A stretch of 54,842 nt of DNA from an uncultured Clostridia bacterium. Its GTDB lineage: Bacteria; Bacillota; Clostridia; Christensenellales; Borkfalkiaceae. The stretch spans positions 1 through 54,842 of the forward strand of contig CANQQD010000009.1 of NCBI GenBank assembly GCA_947625865.1, read 5' to 3'. The translations under genes were made by a program, and so were the position numbers. Positions 23,040 through 31,189 of the stretch are shown one piece after another. Within the stretch, counting starts at the first letter, position 1; each line of letters starts with the position of its first letter. A model generated the notes under the pieces. It was given only the letters and a program-made list of their open reading frames with translations. It made no database searches and had not been told where the DNA came from.

Positions 23040-23517
23040 GAGATTAAGTTCACAAAAATCTCGCGCCATTGCGGGCGCTGCGATTTTTCGTGATTTTAGG
23101 GCTCTGCTTCTCACACGGCGTTATTCCTTGCGCCGTGTGAGACAGCTGTCGAGCGAAGCGAAACTGAGGGGAGTGTAAATAATTGCAACACTCAATAAGC
23201 CGTGTCATTTTGAGCCGAAGGGAGACGCGCTTGCGCGCGATTGACCGAAATAATCCCCTCGTGGTCTGCTTTCGGCTGTTTGAAACGCACACAAAGCCGT
23301 CGCTGCGCTCGGGCGGGGCTCAATGAAACGCCAAACCAAAAGTCGCTTCGCGACAGATTCTTCGGCTAATGCCTCAGAATGACAGAATAGGGGGAGCGCG
23401 CTTGCTAACTTCGTAATTGCAACGCCACCCCAAACCGTGGCTTCTTCCCCCAATGGGGGGGGGAAGCTCCCGCGTAGCGGGTGATGGGAGGGGCAATGTC
23501 AAGCTCCCGCAAACCAA
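23040..23517. repeat. Intergenic repeat island after recO
   Basis: No gene is visible. First comes a terminator-like element with flanks GTTCACAAAAAT (23048-23059) and ATTTTTCGTGATTTT (to about 23099), then AGGGCTCTGCTTCTCACACGG. Next is the hairpin CACACGGCG (23112-23120) with CGCCGTGTG (23131-23139), the CTGTCGAGC...GAGGGGAG module (about 23148-23176), and a segment bounded by GTCATTTTGAG (near 23207) and CTCAGAATGAC (near 23372), an imperfect inverted pair. The end (23440-23494) holds the CTCCCGCGTAGCGGGTGATGGGAG hairpin module, in front of a converging gene. Confidence 0.7.
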
Positions 23518-23793
23518 TTACAGCTTCTTTAAAAATTCCTCGCTGAACGGCAATTCCGTTAAAAGCTCTATGTCGGGGTCTTGCAACTCCTCGATAAGTT
23601 TATCTAAATACACCCAGTTTTCCCGCGCTAAAATGTGCCCGAATGTCTCGTTCAGACCCTCAAGAAACCGCTCGCTTTTTCCCGCGCCGTAAATTTTCTT
23701 TGCAACCTTTCCCGTATCGGTTGCTTTATTTTTGTAAAAATTTATATCCCGCCTAAGCTTTTGTAGCTCTTTTACGATTTCACTGCACCGCAT
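23518..23793 (-). CDS. Small predicted helical protein, XRE-linked
   Basis: A 91-residue protein I do not recognise. It looks almost entirely helical and charged (MRCSEIVKELQKLRRDINFY, then LDKLIEELQDPDIELLTELP), with no signal peptide or membrane segment, so probably cytoplasmic. It is divergent from an XRE regulator 92 bases away, and its promoter overlaps a palindromic operator. The arrangement resembles a toxin-antitoxin or anti-repressor pair, but no toxin family motif is visible. AGGTG precedes the ATG at 5 bases. Confidence 0.6.
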   Translation of the reverse strand: MRCSEIVKELQKLRRDINFYKNKATDTGKVAKKIYGAGKSERFLEGLNETFGHILARENWVYLDKLIEELQDPDIELLTELPFSEEFLKKL

Positions 23794-23799
23794 TTTTCA

Positions 23800-23885
23800 C
23801 CTGTTATAGAATATTCTAAAATTATAGTATTACAGAATATTCTAAAAGTCAAGTCGGGTATAGAAAATTCTATATAATGGGAAGT
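23800..23885. promoter_or_regulatory. Divergent promoters with three palindromic operators
   Basis: Leftward promoter: TTGACT (rc of AGTCAA, near 23847-23852), a 17-base spacer, TACTAT. Its spacer contains AGAATATTCT. A second TAGAATATTCTA lies downstream (near 23809-23820), and a third, TAGAAAATTCTA (23861-23872), is followed directly by TATAAT (23873-23878), the likely -10 box of the XRE gene. The three related palindromes suggest repression of both genes. Confidence 0.65.
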
Positions 23886-24098
23886 GTGGATAATGATTTC
23901 AGGAAAATTTTACGTGAATTTCTAAGTGAAAACAATCTCACGCAAACAGCTTTTGCCGGCGAAATAGGCGCGAAACCGGGTCAGGTGAGCGAATGGCTCA
24001 AGGGCAAGGCTAAGCCCGGCTACGACTATCTCAAAAAAATGTCGGAGGCTTTTAACGTTTCCGCCGATTATTTCCTCGGCATAAAGGAAGATTATTGA
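23886..24098 (+). CDS. XRE-family transcriptional regulator
   Basis: A 70-residue single-domain HTH protein. The helix-turn-helix is LTQTAFAGEIGAKPGQVSEW (residues about 18-37), followed by LKGKAKPGYDYLKKMSEAFNVSADYFLG. Start: an in-frame ATG exists at 23877, but it overlaps the TATAAT box, so a transcript begun there could not contain it. GTG 23886, 7 bases after the -10 box, is preferred and would be leaderless. The protein probably binds the palindromes between it and the 91-residue gene. A terminator follows at 24105. Confidence 0.75.
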   Translation: MDNDFRKILREFLSENNLTQTAFAGEIGAKPGQVSEWLKGKAKPGYDYLKKMSEAFNVSADYFLGIKEDY

Positions 24099-24104
24099 TT
24101 TATG

Positions 24105-24134
24105 TTGCCGTTCATTCAAAACGGCAATTTTTTT
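24105..24134 (+). terminator. Terminator of the XRE gene
   Basis: TTGCCGTT (24105-24112) pairs with AACGGCAA (24120-24127), followed by T7. Confidence 0.85.
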
Positions 24135-24169
24135 ATTTCCGCCGCGCCCGTTCCGGCAATTTTAAAACA

Positions 24170-24440
24170 ATTGCACCCCCCAATCTTGGCGCCCTTCGCT
24201 TGCGAGGACGAGCGCGGATTTCTCAAAACAGCACAGTGCGCTGTTTTGCCGCGCGAGATGAGTGAGCGCATAGTGCAAGGCGCGAACGGTGCCCGAACAC
24301 GGCGTTATTCCTTGCGCCGTGTGAGACAGCTCCCGCATAGCGGGTGATGGGAGGGGCATAAAAAGCAAATGACTTCTCCCACCCGTCGACTACGTCGCCA
24401 CCCTCCCCCGTCGGCGACGGAAGATGGCGAGGAAGGCACT
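24170..24440. repeat. Mosaic intergenic repeats
   Basis: Contains a reversed, partial copy of the 1167-1236 module (24226-24270), the hairpin module 24281-24330 (48 of 50 bases as at 1-50), the CTCCCGCATAGCGGGTGATGGGAG hairpin (24331-24354), and a CTCCCACCCGTC...CACCCTCCC module with GTCGGCGAC (about 24371-24430). No gene is seen. Confidence 0.7.
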
Positions 24441-24461
24441 TCCGATAATTTTCACCACAAC

Positions 24462-24608
24462 ATTGCACAAAGTGCAATATTTCACGTCGGCGGAGCCGAT
24501 ATTTAACATTTGCGCAGCAAATATTTACCACGAGCGTAGCGAGTATTTAACGCGAGCAAAGCGAGCATTAGCACGAGCGGAGCGAGTATTTAACGCGGGC
24601 GCAGCGGT
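24462..24608. repeat. Tandem 22-base mini-hairpin array
   Basis: Successive units pair a 13-base palindrome with a TATTTAACR tail: TCGGCGGAGCCGA (24487), TTTGCGCAGCAAA (24509), CGAGCGTAGCGAG (24531), CGAGCAAAGCGAG (24553), CGAGCGGAGCGAG (24574). An upstream hairpin TTGCACAAAGTGCAA (24463) and a degenerate sixth unit flank them. The period is 21-22 bases. There are no unique spacers, so it is not CRISPR. Confidence 0.75.
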
Positions 24609-24668
24609 GCTCCCGCCCGCCGCCCGCCCAACATACAGTATAATTTTTGCGCAAGCCGCTTCAAACGC

Positions 24669-24697
24669 TTGCCAAATTCTGCCTTTTATATTAAAAT
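24669..24697 (+). promoter_or_regulatory. Promoter of ppdK
   Basis: TTGCCA (24669-24674), a 17-base spacer, TAAAAT (24692-24697). Confidence 0.65.
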
Positions 24698-24740
24698 AGT
24701 TTGGAAAATAAATAAAGTAATTCTATGGAGGAATTTTTAC

Positions 24741-27431
24741 ATGGCAAAAAAGTATTGCTACCTCTTTACCGAAGGTAATGCAAACATGCGCGAGCTTTTG
24801 GGCGGCAAGGGCGCAAACCTTGCGGAAATGACCAATATCGGTCTCCCCGTGCCGCAGGGCTTTACCATCAGCACAGAGGCGTGCACACAGTATTACGAGG
24901 ACGGTAAAAAGATAAACGACGGCATCAAAAAGGAGATCCTCGAATACGTTGACAAAATGGAAAAGATCACCGGCAAGAAGTTCGGCGACAAGGAAAATCC
25001 CCTGCTCGTCTCCGTCCGCTCGGGCGCGCGCGCTTCCATGCCCGGCATGATGGACACCATATTGAACCTCGGTCTTAACGAGGAGGTGGTCGAGGTCCTC
25101 GCCGCAAAATCGGGCAATCCCCGCTGGGCGTGGGACTGCTACCGCAGATTTATACAGATGTTCTCCGACGTCGTTATGGAGGTCGGCAAAAAATATTTCG
25201 AAAAGCTCATCGACGAAATGAAGGAGAAGAAGGGCGTAACGCAGGACGTCGAGCTTGACGCGGACGATTTGAAAGCCCTTGCCAACCAGTTCAAGGCAGA
25301 ATATAAAAAGCAGATCGGTTCGGACTTCCCCTCCGACCCCAAGGACCAGCTTTTCGAGGCTATAAAAGCCGTGTTCCGCTCGTGGGACAACCCCCGTGCG
25401 AACGTGTACAGAATGGACCACGATATCCCCTATTCGTGGGGCACTGCCGTAAACGTACAGATGATGGCGTTCGGCAACATGGGCGACAACTGCGGCACGG
25501 GCGTTGCGTTCACCCGTAACCCCGCAACCGGCGAAAAGGGTCTTATGGGCGAGTTCCTCACCAACGCACAGGGCGAGGACGTTGTTGCGGGCGTGAGAAC
25601 GCCCATGCCCATCGAGGAAATGAAGAAGGTATTCCCCGCGGTCTACGACCAGTTCAAGGAAGTATGCAAGATCCTCGAAAACCACTACCACGACATGCAG
25701 GATATGGAGTTCACCGTTGAGAACGAAAAGCTCTACATGCTCCAGACGCGTAACGGCAAGCGTACGGCTGCCGCCGCAATAAAAATTGCCTGCGACCTCA
25801 TAGACGAGGGCATGATAACCGAACAGGAAGCCCTCATGCAGATAGACGCAAAGTCTCTCGACATGCTTCTCCATCCCCAGTTCGACCCCAAGGCGCTTGC
25901 CGAAGCCGACAAGAAGAATGTGGTAGGCAAGGGTATTGCCGCTTCCCCCGGCGCAGCCGCAGGCACAATAGTGTTCACCGCGGAGGACGCCGTAAAGGAG
26001 GGCAAAAAGGGCAAGAAGGTCGTGCTTGTGCGCCTTGAGACCTCACCCGAGGACATCGAGGGCATGAAGTATTCGCAGGGTATTCTGACCGTCCGCGGCG
26101 GACAGACCTCCCACGCGGCAGTCGTTGCCCGCGGCATGGGAACGTGCTGCGTATCAGGCTGCGGCGACATAAAGATGGATGAGGAGAACAAGAAGTTCAC
26201 CCTCGGCGGCAAGGTATATAAGGAGGGCGACGTACTGTCCCTCGACGGCTCCACGGGTAAAATATACAACTGCCTCATTCCCACCGTTCCCGCCGATCCC
26301 AGCTCGGGCTATTTCGGCAGAATAATGAGCCTTGCGGATAAATATAAGGCGCTTCAGGTAAGAACCAACGCCGACACTCCCGCCGACGCAAAGCAGGCAA
26401 TGGCTTTCGGCGCGCAGGGCATAGGTCTTTGCCGCACCGAGCATATGTTCTTCGATCCGGCAAGGATAGGCGCCTTCCGCGAGATGATCTGCGCCGACAC
26501 GGTAGAGGAGAGGGAGGCGGCTCTTGCCAAGATTGAGCCCATGCAGCAGGCGGACTTCGAAGGACTTATGGAAGCCCTCGAGGGTCAGCCCGTGACCATA
26601 CGTTTCCTCGATCCTCCCCTTCACGAGTTCGTTCCCACTGCCGAGGAGGATATAGCGGCGCTCGCCAAGGCTCAGCACAAGACGGTTGCGCAGATCAAGC
26701 AGATAATTTCCGACCTTCACGAGTTCAACCCCATGATGGGACACAGGGGCTGCCGTCTCTGCGTAACATATCCCGAAATCGCGGTAATGCAGACCAACGC
26801 AGTTATCAAGGCTGCCATAAACGTTCAGAAGAGACATCCCTCGTGGCATGTCGTTCCCGAGATAATGATACCGCTCACCGGCGAAGTAAAGGAAATGGCT
26901 TTTGTCAAGAAGATCGTTGTTAAGACTGCGGACGAGCTTATAAAGGCTTCCGATGTCGAGCTTAAATACGAGGTCGGCACCATGATAGAGATCCCCCGCG
27001 CAGCCCTGACTGCGGACGAGATAGCAAAGGAGGCCGAGTTCTTCTGCTTCGGTACCAACGATCTTACGCAGATGACCTTCGGCTTCTCGCGCGACGACGC
27101 GGGCAAATTCCTGCCCTCGTACTATGCGAACAAGATTTACGAGAGCGATCCCTTCTCCCGTCTCGATACAACGGGCGTGGGCAAGCTCATGGATATGGCA
27201 GTAAAGCTCGGCAAGAGCACGAGGAGCGACCTCCACGTCGGCATCTGCGGCGAGCACGGCGGCGATCCCTCGTCCATCGAGTTCTGCCACAGCATAGGCC
27301 TGAATTATGTATCCTGTTCGCCCTACCGCGTGCCCATAGCAAGGCTCGCCGCGGCGCAGGCAAACATAAAGAACCCCCGCAACCTTGTGGACAATATCAA
27401 GAGCAAACTGGGGAAAATTTTCAAAAAATAG
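24741..27431 (+). CDS. ppdK: Pyruvate, phosphate dikinase
   Basis: Interconverts pyruvate, ATP and phosphate with PEP, AMP and pyrophosphate; in anaerobic Clostridia it serves glycolysis or gluconeogenesis. ATG 24741 has GGAGG 9 bases upstream; an earlier in-frame ATG at 24669 lies in the promoter. The product has 896 residues, standard for the family. The N-terminal nucleotide-binding domain includes GGKGANLAEM and VRSGARASMPGMMDTILNLG. The central swivelling domain carries the phosphorylated histidine in GGQTSHAAVVARGMG near residue 455. The C-terminal PEP domain contains GLCRTEHMF, CFGTNDLTQMTFGFSRDD and the catalytic cysteine in GICGEHGGDP near residue 830. No regulatory partner gene is adjacent. 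Confidence 0.98.
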   Translation: MAKKYCYLFTEGNANMRELLGGKGANLAEMTNIGLPVPQGFTISTEACTQYYEDGKKINDGIKKEILEYVDKMEKITGKKFGDKENPLLVSVRSGARASMPGMMDTILNLGLNEEVVEVLAAKSGNPRWAWDCYRRFIQMFSDVVMEVGKKYFEKLIDEMKEKKGVTQDVELDADDLKALANQFKAEYKKQIGSDFPSDPKDQLFEAIKAVFRSWDNPRANVYRMDHDIPYSWGTAVNVQMMAFGNMGDNCGTGVAFTRNPATGEKGLMGEFLTNAQGEDVVAGVRTPMPIEEMKKVFPAVYDQFKEVCKILENHYHDMQDMEFTVENEKLYMLQTRNGKRTAAAAIKIACDLIDEGMITEQEALMQIDAKSLDMLLHPQFDPKALAEADKKNVVGKGIAASPGAAAGTIVFTAEDAVKEGKKGKKVVLVRLETSPEDIEGMKYSQGILTVRGGQTSHAAVVARGMGTCCVSGCGDIKMDEENKKFTLGGKVYKEGDVLSLDGSTGKIYNCLIPTVPADPSSGYFGRIMSLADKYKALQVRTNADTPADAKQAMAFGAQGIGLCRTEHMFFDPARIGAFREMICADTVEEREAALAKIEPMQQADFEGLMEALEGQPVTIRFLDPPLHEFVPTAEEDIAALAKAQHKTVAQIKQIISDLHEFNPMMGHRGCRLCVTYPEIAVMQTNAVIKAAINVQKRHPSWHVVPEIMIPLTGEVKEMAFVKKIVVKTADELIKASDVELKYEVGTMIEIPRAALTADEIAKEAEFFCFGTNDLTQMTFGFSRDDAGKFLPSYYANKIYESDPFSRLDTTGVGKLMDMAVKLGKSTRSDLHVGICGEHGGDPSSIEFCHSIGLNYVSCSPYRVPIARLAAAQANIKNPRNLVDNIKSKLGKIFKK

Positions 27432-27480
27432 CAAGATAGTATGGGTGTTTTCATGCACTCGTTGTCTCCTTTGTAATGCG

Positions 27481-27506
27481 GCGGGCGGTGCATTTGCACC
27501 GCCCGC
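27481..27506 (+). terminator. Hairpin after ppdK
   Basis: GCGGGCGGTGCA and TGCACCGCCCGC form a perfect 12-base stem, followed by TGTGGTTTTG. The T tract is weak. The rest of 27432-27616 contains nothing I can name. Confidence 0.65.
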
Positions 27507-27616
27507 TGTGGTTTTGACCGCAACGATAGCGGCGTGCTGTTTCCGTACGGTTTTATGCGTCGTCGGGCGCAGAACGGGGCCGCAGGGCGTTCGCGGCAAA
27601 ATACATTATTAATCTG

Positions 27617-27646
27617 TTGACTTTTCTCTGATAACTATGGTATATT
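27617..27646 (+). promoter_or_regulatory. Promoter of the Wzz-like gene
   Basis: TTGACT (27617-27622), an 18-base spacer, TATATT (27641-27646). Confidence 0.6.
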
Positions 27647-27713
27647 ATATCTATACGTAAAATAAACGCCCTGTTTTAAACAATTTTGGCAGGGCAACCT
27701 TCCGGAGGAAGAA

Positions 27714-28961
27714 ATGGAAGAAGAAAAAGAGGGTATGAGCTTCGGCGATATCATCAGGATAATTTTTTCGCAGAAATGGCTTGCGCTCATACTGGTTGCG
27801 GTAATAACAATAGCCGGTACTTTGGGCTTATATTTCGGCTACAGCCTCGGCAAAGAGGAATATACGAGGAGTTTTTCCATAAAATTCCCGGGAATAGAAG
27901 CCGCAAATCCCGTTTATCCCGATAAAACGCCCTTCGAATACCGCAGCTTGGTCACGCCCGAAAGGCTTGCCGAGATAAAGGAGCAGAATAAGGACCTTGC
28001 ATATCTCGATCTTGGAAAAATGTACAACAGGTCGGAGATATCCATTTCACGCACGGTCGGCGTTCCCGACGCGACGGGCGAGACCGACGTTATATACACG
28101 GTCAAGGTCAGGGCGCGTGAATTTAAAAGCGACGCCCACGCGCAGGCTCTTATAGACGCCATAGCGCAGTATCCCGTAAACTATGTAAAGGGCTTGGCTG
28201 CGGACAGGGACATTTATCTTGCCAGCTACTCGGACGAGCTGTATCTCGAGGACAGGTTCGAGCTCTTAACGCAGCAGAAGGACTATCTTCTCGATAAAAT
28301 ATCCGAGCTGAACGAAGCTATGGGCAATTCTTCCTCCCGCACAAAGCTTGTGACGGAGTTGAACGACCTGTCGAGGAGCCTTGAAGCCGCCCGCGGCACA
28401 ATGACCTCAAACCACTATGTGCACGACGTGGATAAAGTAAAGAGCGATTATACAAGCATGATAGTCAGCATGACCCGCGAGAGGGACGCAAAACTTCAGG
28501 CGCTCAAATACAGCTACGGCAACTTCACCGAAGGCGGCGCGGGGTCGGACAATATCCAGCCCACCGAAACTATGGTTCAGCTCTCCGAGGAAATATCGCG
28601 CCTCGAATCGGACATAAAGCTGTACAATGAGTATATAGAACAGGCGCAGCCCGCAAGCGAGCCATTCCTTGCCGAACTCAAGGGCTTGTATGACAGCCTC
28701 GTGCAGATCACCGCCGATTACGAGGGCGAGCTTTCGCAATACTACGGCGCCACGTCCGCAATAGCTTATGACGGCGGCATGACTAAGACTGGCGGGCTCG
28801 GAATAATACTTTGCGTGGTAATAAGCCTTATAGCCGGCATAATAGTTGCGGCGGTCGTCGCGTATATCGTCGGCGTGCAGAAACTCAAAAATACCGCGGA
28901 GCACGGGTCAGACTCCGCAAGCGCGCCTGCGGCGGACGGTCCGTCAGACGGCGGGCATTGA
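27714..28961 (+). CDS. Wzz-like chain-length/polysaccharide co-polymerase protein
   Basis: A 415-residue membrane protein with the Wzz topology: a short cytoplasmic start (GMSFGDIIRIIFSQKWLALI), a first membrane segment (residues about 21-46), a long external region (47-360) and a second membrane segment (about 362-385). The external part contains coiled-coil-like stretches (LLTQQKDYLLDKISELNEAM, LSEEISRLESDIKLYNEYIE). It probably influences surface polysaccharide export. No kinase, glycosyltransferase or polymerase gene is nearby, so the assignment rests on architecture. The tail is Ala/Ser/Asp-rich. The Shine-Dalgarno sequence is GGAGGAAG. Confidence 0.7.
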   Translation: MEEEKEGMSFGDIIRIIFSQKWLALILVAVITIAGTLGLYFGYSLGKEEYTRSFSIKFPGIEAANPVYPDKTPFEYRSLVTPERLAEIKEQNKDLAYLDLGKMYNRSEISISRTVGVPDATGETDVIYTVKVRAREFKSDAHAQALIDAIAQYPVNYVKGLAADRDIYLASYSDELYLEDRFELLTQQKDYLLDKISELNEAMGNSSSRTKLVTELNDLSRSLEAARGTMTSNHYVHDVDKVKSDYTSMIVSMTRERDAKLQALKYSYGNFTEGGAGSDNIQPTETMVQLSEEISRLESDIKLYNEYIEQAQPASEPFLAELKGLYDSLVQITADYEGELSQYYGATSAIAYDGGMTKTGGLGIILCVVISLIAGIIVAAVVAYIVGVQKLKNTAEHGSDSASAPAADGPSDGGH

Positions 28962-28975
28962 GACATATCCAAAGC

Positions 28976-29007
28976 GCCCCTCCCGATGGAGGGGCTTATT
29001 TTTATTT
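28976..29007 (+). terminator. Terminator of the Wzz-like gene
   Basis: GCCCCTCC (28976-28983) pairs with GGAGGGGC (28988-28995), followed by TTATTTTTATTT. Confidence 0.85.
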
Positions 29008-29035
29008 GACAAATTCCACGGTATTATAATATAAT
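29006..29035 (+). promoter_or_regulatory. Promoter of the alr operon
   Basis: TTGACA (29006-29011), an 18-base spacer, TATAAT (29030-29035). Confidence 0.7.
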
Positions 29036-29090
29036 TGCTGTAATATCCGCAGATGTAACGGCGCGGCGCGGGGAAGCATATTATTTAAGT

Positions 29091-30062
29091 ATGCAAAAAA
29101 CTCTCGCCGTTGTAAATTTAAAACTTCTCAGATATAACGCGGAATATATCCGCGGGCTATTGGGCGGCAGGCAATTCTACGCCGTGGTAAAGGCAAATGC
29201 TTACGGTCACGGCGCGGCTGCGGTCGCCCGTTCCATAGAGGACATTGTGGACGGCTTTTGCGTAGCCATAACCGATGAGGGCGCGGCGCTCCGTCTTGCG
29301 GGCGTCACAAAGCCCGTGCTCGTATTTACGCCGCCCATGGGCAAGGACGACCTGCTGCGGGCGGGCTACTACGGGCTTACCGTCACGGTAAACTCAACAC
29401 ATACCGCCAAAATGGCGCGCGGACTTCCCTGCCACATAAAGGTAAACACGGGCATGAACCGCTTCGGGTGCAGCCCTGCGGAGCTTGAAAAGGTGTTGGA
29501 CGCCGTGGACTCGGACGATCTGCAGGGCGTTTATTCCCACCTGTACGCGCCGCAAAACGCCGTAGCTCGGGCGGAACAGCTTAAGGTTTTCAACGGGGCG
29601 GAGGAGCTGGTCAAAGCCAAAAAGCCCGACGCGTTCGCCCACCTGTCGGCAAGCGGCGGCTTGCTTTCCGGCGACGGATATTTGAAGGACGGCGCACGCG
29701 TGGGAATACTTTTATACGGCTATCCCCCCGAGGGCTTCAAGGCAAACGTCAGGCCCGTATTGAAGGTTTACGCCCGCAAAGCGCAGACCACGGCGTTTTT
29801 CGGGGGCGGCGCGGGCTATGCGCCCGCAAAAAAGCAATACAAAACGCTCTCTACCTACCGTTTGGGCTACGGCGACGGGTTTTTCCGCGGCACGCCCGCG
29901 GGCGTTTCTCCCCTGTGCATGGACTCCTTCGTCCGCGAGGGCGGCGGCGCGCTCCTGCCCGTTTTGGAGGACGCGGCGGCTATGGCGCGGCAGAACGGCA
30001 CTATAAGCTACGAGGTGCTCTGCGCGGCTACGAGGCGCGCGGAGATTGTGTATGAAGAGTGA
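29091..30062 (+). CDS. alr: Alanine racemase
   Basis: PLP enzyme making D-alanine for peptidoglycan. The PLP lysine is in VVKANAYGHG (residues about 31-40), substrate motifs in IKVNTGMNRFG and the phosphate-binding ARVGILLYGYPP, and the catalytic tyrosine in LGYGDGFFR, followed by SPLCMD and a GTISYEVLC ending. At 323 residues it is some 45-60 shorter than typical enzymes, with a compressed C-terminal barrel, but all key residues are visible. The ATG has no good Shine-Dalgarno sequence. It overlaps the next gene. Confidence 0.93.
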   Translation: MQKTLAVVNLKLLRYNAEYIRGLLGGRQFYAVVKANAYGHGAAAVARSIEDIVDGFCVAITDEGAALRLAGVTKPVLVFTPPMGKDDLLRAGYYGLTVTVNSTHTAKMARGLPCHIKVNTGMNRFGCSPAELEKVLDAVDSDDLQGVYSHLYAPQNAVARAEQLKVFNGAEELVKAKKPDAFAHLSASGGLLSGDGYLKDGARVGILLYGYPPEGFKANVRPVLKVYARKAQTTAFFGGGAGYAPAKKQYKTLSTYRLGYGDGFFRGTPAGVSPLCMDSFVREGGGALLPVLEDAAAMARQNGTISYEVLCAATRRAEIVYEE

Positions 30063-30588
30063 TATCCGCTACAAAATGAAGATAAAGCGAAAATACTTGG
30101 GCGAGATTCTCCGCCTCGAGGCGGACAGGGCGATTTTCGAAGCTTTTTTCGGGGCGTTTTCAAAATACGACAGCTTTTTTATTTACAGATCCTTTTCCAC
30201 CGAGGCCCGCACCGACCTTATCATAAACGGGCTCCTCGAAGCGGGCAAGAGGGTATATCTGCCGCGGGTGGAGGGCGAAAACATAGTTGCCGTCCCTTAT
30301 TTTGGCGGCGCGCTCCGCGAGGGCGCGTTCGGCATACCCGAGCCCGCGGGACAGGCCTTTACGGGCGAGGCGGAGGTGACCGTCGTTCCCCTCCTTGCGG
30401 TGAATCCCCGCGGTTTCCGTTTGGGCTACGGCGGAGGGTTTTACGACAGATATCTTGACGGCAGGCGCACCTTAAAGGTGGGAATGGGCTACGGCTTTCA
30501 GATGGAAGAATTCGAAGAGGAGGCGCACGACGTCCCTCTCAATAAATATCTTTGCGAAAGGGGGATATATAATTTTGGAGCAGAATAA
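30052..30588 (+). CDS. 5-formyltetrahydrofolate cyclo-ligase
   Basis: A 178-residue enzyme converting 5-formyl-THF to methenyl-THF with ATP, recycling inhibitory folate. ATG 30052 has GGAG 7 bases upstream and overlaps the alr end; an in-frame TTG at 30046 and ATG at 30076 are alternatives. The family motifs TDLIINGLLEAGKRVYLPRV and LAVNPRGFRLGYGGGFYDRYL (Gly-rich ATP loop) are present. The gene is often called fau or ygfA. Confidence 0.93.
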   Translation: MKSDIRYKMKIKRKYLGEILRLEADRAIFEAFFGAFSKYDSFFIYRSFSTEARTDLIINGLLEAGKRVYLPRVEGENIVAVPYFGGALREGAFGIPEPAGQAFTGEAEVTVVPLLAVNPRGFRLGYGGGFYDRYLDGRRTLKVGMGYGFQMEEFEEEAHDVPLNKYLCERGIYNFGAE

Positions 30589-31189
30589 AAATGAAAGAGG
30601 TCTGATGTTCTGGTACGAGCTTCGCGACCTTCTCACGGGCGCGGCGTTTCCGCTGATGCTTCAGCTCATAATAAGCGCCACCTTCATAGGCATGACGGGC
30701 TCGTTGGTCTCTTCAAACGACATAGCGCTCTCGGCTGTATTGCTCGCCATCGGCGAGGCGCTGCTCGCGGTGGCGTATGGTATATTCGGCAGACAGAACG
30801 GCGTTACCTCGGTGCGCAGGATACTCAACCACTCCAAAAAGCTCGAGATAGGCTCCACGGACAAGCAGGCGGTCTTCGGCACGGGAGAATATTCCGCCTA
30901 CAAGGGCTTTCTGATAGGCTTTATAAGCTGCATACCCTATATAATTTTCCAGATCATCCAGTGCGCGGCGCCCAACAGCTTCTGCAAATTTATGACGGAG
31001 TATGTGTTCGGTTGGGCGGGCATCCCCCTGACCTTTGCAAACGGCGCGTCGCCGTGGCTCAATCTGTTGTTTGTGCTCTATCCCGTGGCAGTACACGGCA
31101 TAGCATATATACTATTCGCGCACAGGGAGTGGAACAAACTTCAGGCGGCCGACGAACGCCAAAGGTCCGTCACGGAAAGCAAGGAATGA
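30575..31189 (+). CDS. Membrane protein of unknown function
   Basis: A 204-residue protein with about four hydrophobic segments (near residues 23-45, 50-70, 108-128 and 158-180), linked by a cytoplasmic-looking loop with FGRQNGVTSVRRILNHSKK. It overlaps both neighbours and so belongs to the alr-rsmD operon. The start is uncertain: TTG 30575 (long spacing to AGGGGG) or ATG 30605 (AGAGG at 4 bases, giving 194 residues). I do not recognise the family. Confidence 0.65.
   Translation: MEQNKNERGLMFWYELRDLLTGAAFPLMLQLIISATFIGMTGSLVSSNDIALSAVLLAIGEALLAVAYGIFGRQNGVTSVRRILNHSKKLEIGSTDKQAVFGTGEYSAYKGFLIGFISCIPYIIFQIIQCAAPNSFCKFMTEYVFGWAGIPLTFANGASPWLNLLFVLYPVAVHGIAYILFAHREWNKLQAADERQRSVTESKE

Noticed and set aside
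23417-23692. Plus-strand frame over the repeat island and the 91-residue gene
   Set aside because: It starts in repeat sequence and runs antisense to a gene with its own promoter and ribosome site.
24462-24608. CRISPR-like array
   Set aside because: Units are 21-22 bases of palindrome plus tail in direct tandem, without unique spacers, and no cas gene is present.
24723-25874. Long minus-strand frame opposite ppdK
   Set aside because: It runs antisense to a complete ppdK gene, has no ribosome site and no recognisable domain. The same holds for 26154-27599.
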